From NCBI RefSeq assembly GCF_000143415.4, contig NW_003314277.1:399644-461643 (forward strand): a stretch of DNA of 62,000 nucleotides. Direction: 5' to 3'. This DNA comes from Selaginella moellendorffii (lineage: Eukaryota; Streptophyta; Lycopodiopsida; Selaginellales; Selaginellaceae). Shown here piece after piece: positions 25,525 to 35,398 of this stretch (its first letter is position 1; each line of letters starts with the position of its first letter). Below the pieces are notes generated by a model. That model saw only the letters and a program-made list of their open reading frames with translations, had not been told where the DNA came from and ran no database searches. A program made the position numbers and the translations under genes.

Positions 25525-26976
25525 ATGAGTCTGCGGCAGCCACTGAGCAAAATCTTGAGCTCCAATCGCCCTCCCATGCGCTTGGACACATTCCGCAGCA
25601 CGAGCTGGGCATCGTCCTCCGTCTCCAAGCTCCGCAGGAATGTCTCTTCGTCGCGCCAGGTATTCCTTGTCACATCACAGGACAAATCCAGGGAGCTCGG
25701 CAGCGGCCCACATTCCAGCGCCGCGGCGGAGCTCTCGACACTGGCATCAATCGGCCCCTCGTCGGAGGGCATCAACAATGCTGCAAAGATCGATGCCAGC
25801 CGATTTAGAAGCGCGGGGAATGTGGCATTCAAGGAGAACAACGCTCCAGACGTCCACCTAGCTCCCAAGCCACAGAGAATCTCCCCGCCACCGCCGCCGC
25901 TCGCCGACAAGCCGAGCGCCGCTGGTGGCGATGGATTCTTCCACTCCAGGCCCTCTCAAAGACCCGACTTCCGTGGATTACCTCTCAGGGACAGGCTCCA
26001 GATTGCTCGGAGAAGGCGGCCATACCAGAACTTCCGTGACCCGGGAGCAGCAAAGAATCCTTCGTCTTCTTCTCCAAGTAGCTTCGATCTAATCGTAGCG
26101 AACAGGCTCGCAAACGCTCCACCGCCGCCTCCAAAAGAGACCACCGATACCTTCTCGCCGCTCGTCAAGGCCATCTTCGATCTCCTGGATCAAGCTCCAC
26201 CGGTGGAACAGCCTCCAAAACCAGCTACCGAGCTAGAGCTTGACAACGCCACCGCCGCCACCGCCGCCACGACTTCTCAGGCACATCAAACATACTATCA
26301 CAGGCAGAGACACAAGTACCGGGTCTACCAGCAAGCTTTCAACACCGGTGACCCTCGATTCGACTCCTTGGGAAGAACACTGTGCCGGATCCTCCGCCAC
26401 CAGGCCACGCAGCTGAGCCTCCCGATCCGGAGCAATGGCTACGTGAAAGTTGACGACATCCTCCGGCTGACGATCCGGACGCACGCCGGGATCCCCATGA
26501 ACGAGCACTCGGTGGAGGAGGTCCTCCGGGTGGTGGAGCGCGACCCCAAGCAGCGCTACTCCACCATGATCGAGGGCGGCGAGCTCTTCATCCGGGCAAA
26601 CCAGGGGCACTCGATGAAGGTGGTGGCGTCGGACGCGCTGCTGACGGAGATCACGTCCGCGGATCAAGTGCCGGTGTGCGTCCACGGCACGTTTCGGTGC
26701 TTTTTGCCGAGCATCATGCGGACGGGGCTGAATCGGATGAGCCGGAATCACGTCCACTTTGCGATTGGGCTGCCCAACGAGGAGGGAGTGATCAGCGGGA
26801 TGATGGACAGTGTGGAGGTTTTGATCTACCTCAATGTGGCCAAGGCGCTCCAGGACGACATGAAGCTGTATATATCGGACAACAAGGTGCTGCTCACCGA
26901 GGGCTTTGCCGGGGTCGTGCCGTGCGAGTATTTTGAAAAGGTTGTCGAGTGGCCGACCTTTACTGTGATTGCGTGA
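25525..26976 (+). CDS. Tpt1/KptA-family RNA 2'-phosphotransferase paralogue A (long form)
   Basis: Intronless, 483 residues from an ATG. About 270 Pro/Ser/Ala-rich N-terminal residues, including PPPPP runs and a likely organelle-targeting start, precede a KptA domain. Tpt1 removes the 2'-phosphate left by plant and fungal tRNA ligase, using NAD+. Seen here: the RH pair (residues 291-292) and the RANQGH motif (R357). The fourth catalytic arginine of the family, in the VISGMR motif of paralogue B, is Met427 here (VISGMMDS), so classic activity may be lost or changed. The C-terminus, LLTEGFAGVVPCEYFEKVVE, is nearly identical to paralogue B at 44267-45073. Confidence 0.93.
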   Translation: MSLRQPLSKILSSNRPPMRLDTFRSTSWASSSVSKLRRNVSSSRQVFLVTSQDKSRELGSGPHSSAAAELSTLASIGPSSEGINNAAKIDASRFRSAGNVAFKENNAPDVHLAPKPQRISPPPPPLADKPSAAGGDGFFHSRPSQRPDFRGLPLRDRLQIARRRRPYQNFRDPGAAKNPSSSSPSSFDLIVANRLANAPPPPPKETTDTFSPLVKAIFDLLDQAPPVEQPPKPATELELDNATAATAATTSQAHQTYYHRQRHKYRVYQQAFNTGDPRFDSLGRTLCRILRHQATQLSLPIRSNGYVKVDDILRLTIRTHAGIPMNEHSVEEVLRVVERDPKQRYSTMIEGGELFIRANQGHSMKVVASDALLTEITSADQVPVCVHGTFRCFLPSIMRTGLNRMSRNHVHFAIGLPNEEGVISGMMDSVEVLIYLNVAKALQDDMKLYISDNKVLLTEGFAGVVPCEYFEKVVEWPTFTVIA

Positions 26977-28458
26977 TCTTAAAAAACCCTAGATCTTCTT
27001 TTTCCCCCTTGTATTTTCTTTGCTAGAATATTTGAGGGTTCTAGGCCAAATTTTTGTGGACATCATTTTTATTTTATTTTATTGTGATTGTGAATTAATA
27101 TACAAAGGTTGTAAACTAATATATTTGCAGGCAAAGGTTGAGAGTGAAAAATAAATTTTGTTTTACTTTTAACTTATGAATTATATAAAATTGCTGGTTT
27201 ATTTTAAACTTTACTATGCATAAATTTCTATTTAGTTGAGTGCAATCATTTTAATCATTTCTACTTAGCTAAAAACTTCTAAATTTTTATACTATTTAAT
27301 ATTTGTGTTTTATTATATCTGTAAGGTTTATGGAATTGAGTATTTTAAAAATTCATAAAAGAGTTGATAATTAGCTTTTAAAATTTTAGAATAATTATTT
27401 ATGTTTATTTAAATATGTTAATAATTTTTTGCTTTTGATAAAAATAAAATTTCTTCTATTTATTGTCTAGGTATTCTTGCCATACTTTTTGGTTAAATCA
27501 TAACTGTTTTTTTAAAATTATAATTAATTAAATAGTTAAAAAATATTATTTATAGAAATTATATATATATTTATCACTTGTTAATTTAAAGATTATAAAC
27601 TTGTGATTACAAAATATAATTTGGATATTGTACTATAAATTATAAACTATATTAAATAGAAATATTTAATTTTAATATTATTAAAAATGCAGGAAAAAAG
27701 AAGAGGCACTGAGATAAGAAGAATAATACGCAAGAGCAATGTAAAAGCACACTGAATAAGTAAGCTAAATCCTGGTCAACAACACCAACTTGCAGTGACC
27801 AGGGAAACAAATAGCAGCGGAATAGGGTTACTAAGAAAATTATAAATGTTTCTATCTTTGTGTTTTTTCATAATGTAATCAATTATATCATTTCCTTTAG
27901 TGTTAATTACTATTTTATATTTTTGTTTAGGTTGACCTCATCCATTTAGTATGTATATATATATATATATATATATAATCAAGTCATTAAGGGTTTGTCA
28001 AATCAAAATTATGAGAGAAGTATATTTTGTTATTTTTTAACTTAAAATAGATTAAAAAAATTTCATGATTTGGGAATATAAATCGAATCAACGGAAGATG
28101 ATGACCCAAAAATATATTTTAAAAGATTCAAGTAAACTTATGAATGCTAATAAAAAGCATATACACTACTATTACCTCAAAATGCATTTGCTAAGTTTAC
28201 ACTTTGGTTGATTATTCTAGGCAATAACATTTTTATTAATGCCTTTAATTTATTCATCCCTAACATTGTAATATTTATCATTAAAATTATTAATGCTCAC
28301 AATTAATAAGTAGATATACCACATTAAAATCACATTAAACAAGTGTAATATTAAATGAAGACTTTTACATTAAATCTAAAAATTTTATTACAATGTATTT
28401 AATATAATTATGATGTGAATAAAAAATATTACATAATTTAATGTGAATAACTTTTTTA
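26977..28458. other. AT-rich intergenic spacer
   Basis: Very AT-rich, with a (TA)n tract at about 27953-27978. No coding frame or RNA gene is seen. The first 100 bp are the 3' UTR of the Tpt1 gene. Confidence 0.7.
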
Positions 28459-28539
28459 TTATAAACTAAGTTCTGAAGATAATACTGTAACTAATATAAT
28501 TGCCATAGTATCTATAATAATAAGAACGAAGAACCCACA

Positions 28540-28860
28540 CCTCCGCAGCCGTCCGATCCCAGGCCCGGGGCAGCCTCGAAAGCCATGGTTCTTGGCGAGG
28601 GGAGGCCAGCCCAGGCTCGGGCCAGGGCCGGTGGCCATGGTTAGCGGGAATATCAGCTCAATGTTGTGGCGGCCAATGGGCGGGATGCACGCGTGGCCGG
28701 GAAGGGAAGAGGGCGTGGTGACAGGTGTTATGCCATGCACTCCTAGGGCTCCATGGCTACTCTGGTCAGACACGGTTGTGTGGGCATTCCCGTGAGAGCC
28801 TATGCGTGGTAAGTAACAGGGGCGAGAGCAGGCGCCACCATTACGACCTGTAATGTTCTT
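28540..28860. other. GC-rich island of unknown nature
   Basis: An abrupt GC-rich block inside AT-rich DNA. Frames on both strands are open for about 70-170 codons, but none resembles a known family. It immediately precedes the helicase fragment and could be its decayed upstream part. Confidence 0.3.
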
Positions 28861-28869
28861 ATCTTCAGT

Positions 28870-29004
28870 GGGAGCATCAGCAGATGATGACGATGAGAGG
28901 CAGATGATCGTCATGGATGGCTGGCTGGAGTTTGAGGCTGCAGCTCGAATCGCTGTGCACATCAAGGAGGGTGGACACACTGCTGAAAAGACCGATGGCT
29001 TCTA
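28870..29004 (+). pseudogene. C-terminal fragment of a DExH-box RNA helicase
   Basis: A short frame reads RQMIVMDGWLEFEAAARIAV and then HIKE before a stop at about 29002. This matches the conserved C-terminal segment (V-V-D-x-W-L-x-F-x-A-P-A-R-x-A-V-L) of plant DExH helicases of the DHX36/DHX29 group. No helicase motifs precede it, so it is a fragment. Confidence 0.6.
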
Positions 29005-29071
29005 GCGTGGTAAGAAAAAGTTCCATGTAACTGATTCAATTTCCTTTTGTTAAAGCTATGGCCCCAGTGAC

Positions 29072-29652
29072 TCATGAAACTTTCCTGTAGAGATTTTGGA
29101 AGCCACTTCCAATGCACGTAAGTAGAACCGTGCCTGTCGCCGGGTCAGGCTTGATACTAAACTGCACTCCCAGGAATTCTTTGATGTGTTGCAGCATCTT
29201 GATACCGTAAGAAGAGAGCTTACCGACCCTGACTTTGGAAACAGCTTCCGGGCACAGAGCACAGAGGATGAACAGCAACCCCTGTATGGCAAACAGGAAA
29301 GTTTGTGAGATCGCCTTCTTTCCTTTTCAGCTTCACAGATAGATACCTGGTGAGTTGAATCTACAACTCCTCCCAGCTTTATCTCCTGTAGGAAGGACAT
29401 GGCTGCTTGCGTCCCCAAGTCCTCTGGAAGCTGGAGCTCGGATGCTCCTGAATGTGTAGCCACGCACTTGGAGCTTAAAATGCAGCCAATGGTCGTTTCT
29501 GCCACCAGTGAGATCCCATAGCCCAGAGATCTGTGCCATGACAAAGGAAGCAAGATGAAAAAAGTTTACTTTGCAGCACAAAATCATGGAACTTACTTCC
29601 CGGACTCTGAACCAGTGTAGTGATCAGTAAGTGACGAGTGCTTGAGTTCAGG
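29072..29652 (-). pseudogene. 5'-truncated RCL1-like gene (RNA 3'-phosphate cyclase-like)
   Basis: Three exons remain on the minus strand: from about 29652 to 29597, 29530-29347 and 29281-29072. They encode a C-terminal portion with TDHYTGSESGK, LGYGISLVAETT, LPEDLGTQAA and GGVVDSTHQ, then a C-terminus ending in TCIGSGFQNLYRKVS. These match RCL1, a U3-snoRNP-associated factor for 18S rRNA processing. Splice junctions and frame are intact, but the N-terminal half (about 200 residues) is missing; its place is taken by the promoter of TRAPPC13. It is a truncated duplicate or a gene broken by rearrangement. Confidence 0.8.
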
Positions 29653-29797
29653 TAAGAAAACATATTTCTGGTGCGTCCACCTCTTTGTAAACCACCCAGC
29701 ATTTGCTGGGCAAGTACTCGTATTTATATAAAAAGCTTTTATTTTCCTGCACTAAATCAAATTATTCCGTTGACCATTTAATCTTAGGGCGGGTGCG

Positions 29798-31694
29798 ATG
29801 ACGTCCGGGGCTGGAGCAGCGGGCCACTCGCTCGCATTCCGGGTGATGCGGCTGTGCCGCCCCAGCTGCCAGGTAGATCACCCCCTCCTCGTCGATCCCA
29901 GCGACGTGTGCAATGGTGAGGACTCGGTGAATTTCAAGGAGCTGCTGCCGGGGCTTGTCAATGGCAACGATCCGGGCTTCTGGAAGCGATTTGAGCTCCA
30001 GGAGCCCATGGATGCGATGGGGCTCTCCGGGCAGCTTGTTCTTCCACAAACTTTCGGGTACTTCTCGATGCATTTTTTGTCAATTCCCTCTTCTTTTTAT
30101 TTCTCCCTGAAAATGTAGATCGATCTATCTCGGAGAGACGTTTTGTAGCTACATCAGTGTCGGGAATCACACGAATCACGATGTGAGAGATGTGATCATC
30201 AAAGTAAGTTCTATCCAAGTTTTGATTCTCTTGTATGACTTTGTGCTCTTTTGTTCTTAGGCAGAGCTCCAGACTGAGCGTCAAAGGATTATTCTAAGCG
30301 ACAACTCCAAGTCCCCGATCGAGTCCATCAGAGCGACTGGCCGATTTGATTTTATCATCGAGCACGACATCAAAGAACTTGGAGGACATACGTAAGTTCC
30401 CATCATAGAAGCTCGTATGGATATCTAACATTTTGATTCATCTTAGGCTTGTTTGCATGGCAGTGTACACTGATCCAGACGGTGATCGTAAATATCTTCC
30501 GCAATACTTCAAGTTCACGACCTCTAATCCTGTTTCCGTCAGAACAAAGGTATTTGATCTCTACATATTTTGCTATGTTTTTATCGGCACTTTACAGGTT
30601 AGAACAGTCAAGGTAGGCCCTATGCTGCAAGCTTTTGCTTTTCTAGCGTTTGAACACGACAGGATACAACATTTCTCGAGGCGTGCATAGAAAACCAAAC
30701 CAAGTCTCACCTCTTTATGGACCAAGTTAGATTTGAGCCTGCACCGCCTTGGAGTGTCACGACTTTGGAGAACGAGGAAGAAGCTAGTGAATCAGATGGT
30801 CCCATCAGGTAAGAAGATGGAGCTTTACTATCAGCAACTTTATTTGGTAATTCTGCTCTCTGTTTTTTCTAGCGGCTATATCAAGAGCTTGAAACTGATC
30901 AATGGTAACGGCGGTGCTCGCCACTATCTCTTTCAGCTAAAGAGGCCGCCATTGGAATCCTCAGACGTTAAGTTAGAAGGCGCAAATGCCCTTGGGAAGC
31001 TTGAAATACTGTGGAGGACAACTCTTGGCGAAACCGGTCGCCTTCAAACGCAACAAATCAATGGCAGTGTAAGTGCCCGTGAGTTTTTTCATGGTGCTGA
31101 TTGTTATAATTATCCAGCCAACGCCGAAAAAGCCTTTGGACGTCAAGATGACAAACTTGCCGCAGAGAATTCTAATAGAACGACCATTTCTCGTAAGTCA
31201 GTAATATCGGGGTGTGATTTGATCGTTTTTTTCGTTTTTTCCTAGGTTCGGATGGAAGTTACAAACCGGTCAGAACAATTCACTGGACCGCTAAGAGTTG
31301 TCATGTCTGAGACCGATGACAATGGTACACCCAGGACAGTTCTCATGAACGGACTCTTGAGCTTGGTAAGGTCCTTTCGTTTTTCTTTTCCTAGCATTTT
31401 TACAATGAGCATATAATCTCAGATGGTTCCTCCACTGGCCCCTCTCGCATCGACCGAGCTGGAAGTTGTAAGTGAGCATAAGTTCTCGTATTCATGAAGA
31501 TTTAACGGGCACTCTCTCGCAGAACTTGGTGGCGGTAGCCGCAGGTGTGCAGCGAATAGCGGGGATTTGTCTAGTGGACGCACGAGACGGCAGACAAGTT
31601 GAGTTTGTGCCTCCAACCGAGGTAAACTTCGAAGCTTTGCTGTTCGTAGCTAATCGGTCACGCTGAAACACAGGTATTTGTGGAGGCAGAGTGA
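29798..31694 (+). CDS. TRAPPC13: TRAPP complex subunit 13
   Basis: Twelve exons: 29798-30057, 30119-30203, 30261-30391, 30447-30549, 30598-30612, 30663-30808, 30873-31068, 31118-31192, 31246-31365, 31423-31467, 31523-31621 and 31674-31694, giving 431 residues (human about 417). Conserved landmarks: LAFRVMRLCRP, LVLPQTFG, IYLGETFCSYISVGN, TDPDGDRKYLPQYFKF, DTTFLEACIENQTKS, and LGKLEILWRTTLGETGRLQT. It is an accessory subunit of the TRAPPIII-type tethering complex at Golgi and pre-autophagosomal membranes. Exon 5 is a 15-nt microexon encoding VRTVK. Divergent from the RCL1 remnant. Confidence 0.94.
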
Positions 31695-31906
31695 GTTTTT
31701 TCTTGCCTCCATGTACAGCCAGGTACTGTTTAAAACGATAAACTCTTTCTTCAATCTGGAAAATTCTAGTTTCCATTAGAGATGATGTTAATCAATTGTG
31801 GTTTGTTCCTGCGCGGTTACACTGAAACATCCAGACGCCACGTTGCATTTCTATAAAAGCACGCAAATGTGATCGTCAAAGAAATCGCAAGATTATTTGG
31901 AGGGCA

Positions 31907-33542
31907 ATGACATTGTCAATGGGGCCTTTGGATCGATCGCTTCTCTCGCGTCCCGTTTATCATCCTCGTCCAGCAGGAGCTCTCTCGCGCTGCCAAGGCC
32001 TCGGGGTTAAGGCGGCCTCCACACAGCACTCTCGGAGATCGCCAAGGCCACAAAATGTTCCAGGAAATCTCTACGTGGGTAAGCAAGCAAAACGTTCGTC
32101 TTCGCTCCTCAAACTTTCTCCTTGCAATTCCGCAGACCATACTTGCATCGACTGTGATACTTGCCGATGGATGGCTCCAGTTGAGTTCTCTCGTTTATTT
32201 AATTTTTTTTTCTAAAATTCGTTTTCACTGTAGAGTGTTTTCAAGCGTGTCGACGAATTATCTGCGGTACACCATCAACCCTCGTCCTCCGACGAAAGAC
32301 TTGCTGCTTTGCAGGTTTGTTTGTTTGTTTGTTTGTTTTTTTTTATATTTTTTTTTCTAGCAGCGAGAAAATACTTTTAAATTTTTATTTTATTTTTCCA
32401 GGCCTTGCTATCGTGCCCGACAGCATCGATTCACACCGAGAAGCCGCAAGCCGACATAAAAAAGATACAGGCCACCTTTCCACTCGCAATCGACGAGCAA
32501 ACAGCGCCAGTAAGTTTTAACAAAATCCTCTCGATGTTTCTCGTGTTTCTGATGCTTTGCGTTGTGCTTATTTGGCACAGGGAGTGTATCACTGTGGATT
32601 TCACTCGGAGAAGTCATTCGGTGCTGCCTCATACTTTCTCACACGACCAGAAGGCAACATTCTCATTGACAGGTTCTTGGTTCTTTTCCAGTTTCAAGGT
32701 TCTAAATGGGTTCTTTATCATTGCTCTCAGCCCAAGGTTCACGGAAGTTCTTGCGAAGAAACTGGAGCTCATGGGAGGAGTTCGTTATATGCTTCTCACG
32801 CACAAGCAAGCAATTTTTGTTTTCTGTTTTCATTTTTGGAAATACTCATGCCTTGGATGATTTAATTTCTACAGGGATGACATTGCTGACCACAAGAAAT
32901 GGCAACAACGGTTTCAGTGCGAGCGCATCCTCCATTCCGACGACGTAAGTACTTCGCTTATTCTCTTCTCTTTGTTTTGTCCATCTCAACTTTTTTCTTC
33001 ATTCCAGATACAAGAAGACACTCTAGACGTGGAGATCAAGCTTCAGGGCACTGGACCATGGGATTTCATTGGGTCGGATGTAGATCTCATCCACACTCCA
33101 GGTCACACAGAGGTACTTTCTTAAGATCAAGTTTTGTCAAGAAAGAAAATCATCTTTGGCTTTTCTTCCTTAGGGATGTGTGTCCCTTCTTTGCAAACCA
33201 AAGCGAACATTGTTCCCAGGAGATCATCTTTTCACAGACGAGGGCGGCAAAGACGTCTTGATCTCTCATAAATACTTGTTTTACTCTCGTAAGCACTTTC
33301 TTTGATTTTGTGTTCTCCTCACTATCCATTTTTCCAGTTGAGCGACAGGTTGAGAGTCTGCGGCTTCTCATTCCTCTTGACTTCATATGGGTTTTGCCAG
33401 GTATTTCTCGCAAAAAGCATCATTAGAAGCCTTGAGTTGTTTTTTTCCAGGTCATGGGAGACGAATCAAATTTAAAAATGTGGAAGACAAAAATGCAGCC
33501 CTTGAGTCCCTTGTAGCTCAGGAGGAAAAACTTCTAGTCTAA
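31907..33542 (+). CDS. Plastid-type ferredoxin/metallo-beta-lactamase-fold protein
   Basis: Eleven exons: 31907-32078, 32136-32179, 32234-32314, 32402-32509, 32581-32672, 32731-32805, 32875-32944, 33008-33112, 33174-33288, 33338-33400 and 33451-33542, giving 338 residues. A Ser/Arg-rich N-terminus (likely transit peptide) leads to a half-ferredoxin Cys motif, CIDCDTCRWMAP, then an MBL fold. In the MBL fold the classical HxHxDH motif is altered: LLTHKDDIADH retains the DxxDH half. A later HTPGHTEG and a C-terminal LPGHGRRIKF supply further metal ligands. Plant homologues (At4g33540 type) are chloroplast proteins of unknown substrate. Intron 6 appears to be GC-AG (donor GC at 32806). Confidence 0.9.
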
Positions 33543-35398
33543 TTAGTTTTGAAAGATATGTGTAAATCTTTTAGTTTTATTAATAGAATATAAATGTATA
33601 GCCGACCATACTCATGCCCAGATTTATGCACTTTGACTTTCTAGTCTTTATATTATGTTTATTTTAACTTTATAACTTTTATTTGTGCAGTTATTTGTGA
33701 TTTTATGTTCTTCAATATATATTTTATAACATTCTGTTTATCATATTTAAATTTCAAAGTATTTTGCTTGATATGATTCTATGAAATTCTTTTCATCTAG
33801 AGTATATAGAGACTTAAACCTCAATGCCCTATCAAACAAAGTACAAATTAGTGTTATTTAAGCCAAAGATGTTTATTTACTTGTTTTACCCAAGTAAGTT
33901 GAGTTGAGAAATTATATCATGAATAATGTTTAATTTAATAAATAATATTTCTGTATTCCAAGCTCTCATAAAACTTAATGTAACATTAAAATAAGACGTT
34001 AAGCACTAAATTATATTATTGAGATAATTATTTCCCTTTGGAATTAAGCTACCCAATTATTAATTTAAAGTGGACAGTAACCTTGTACTTTTTTGCTTAA
34101 TACTTATTATATACTTAATATAATTTTTTATATTTGACATTACTTTGGTTTATATAGTTTATTTATATTTTTTCTGCTATTAAAATCTTATTTATATTTA
34201 AAATATTTATTTATTTTAAAAAGTAATATATGAAATTCTATTTTTTATATTTTATTACTAATTATTTGTACTCCAGAAGATTTGAAGTCTTAAATCTTCA
34301 TAACATTTCAAAATTTGCTACTACAATTAGCTTTAATAGGACAAATTGATGGTTAGAATCTGTTTACCTTTTATGTGGAATTTTTTATATAATAATAGAT
34401 GCAAAACCTAAAGTGTTGGAGAAAGTAGCTATACGTGAGTGATTCACTTTTGAGATCTGTGTGCATATCATGTTAAAATGGAAAAATTGCATAAAAGTTG
34501 TTTTATTTGTAAATATGCCCAGGCCATTAGACATGGGATAAAAATTTTGGGTCAATCCTGACAAAAAAAAGCATTATAAATTGGATTTTGACAAAGTCCT
34601 TGTGAACATCATTCACAGCCACAAAAGCAATGGACACTCTTGCATTGCTAGGAATAGAGGATAGAAGCCATATAAGTTAGCAGCCGTCAAGGCCACTAAA
34701 AGCTTACATGAAGACAATAATGTGTGAGTGCAATTGATGAACTTAATGAAAATCTTAGTATGGTCCAGTGCCTAACCAAGTGCTTGTGACTCAAAACATT
34801 CATCTATCTGATTCAATCCCCTTGGGCTGGCTTGTCAATCACTAAGCCCCTTGTCATTAGTGGTACTCTTCTTTCACTCTCTATTCTCATTATTGTTCTA
34901 TAAGGCCACACTTCCAGAGAGAAGCATGGAATGCTTCAAAAGATCTCATTCTAATGAGTGACAAACATGAAGTGGAGATAAATATAATTTTTCACATGGA
35001 ATGTTTCATGTTTCCTGGTTACTCTTAAAAAGTACTTAAATAAATCTTCTACTCCTTACAACTGGTTGATATAAAATATTAAGTACATAGTATTACCAAT
35101 AATTTACTAGTTTATTTCATAATTTATTGTTACATCTTTTGTTTCACGATGCATTCTCTATGTTAGAGTTGAAAAGTTATCATAGACCACTTCCCTTTCC
35201 AACATTATCAATTCCTTTATTACTCTTTTTTAATATAATATTACATTATTTAATACTTCCGTATTCCATAAGTTTAGATATAATAAAGAGTTTAGTTGGG
35301 ACTTTTTGTAAGAGTCCAACTTAGAAGTCTGCTGTGAGTGATGTTGATCGGCATGCGGCCTCGCAGCTAAGCGGGTGTGGCAAGCAGTGACCTGCAAA
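33543..35398. other. AT-rich intergenic spacer
   Basis: AT-rich, with no supported gene. The last 200 bp should contain the promoter of the heavy-metal ATPase. A GATT tetranucleotide repeat (about 35435-35452) falls in its first intron. Confidence 0.65.

Noticed and set aside
28459-28980. 173-codon minus-strand ORF
   Set aside because: No family resemblance; the opposite strand contains a recognisable helicase fragment, so this is probably a shadow.
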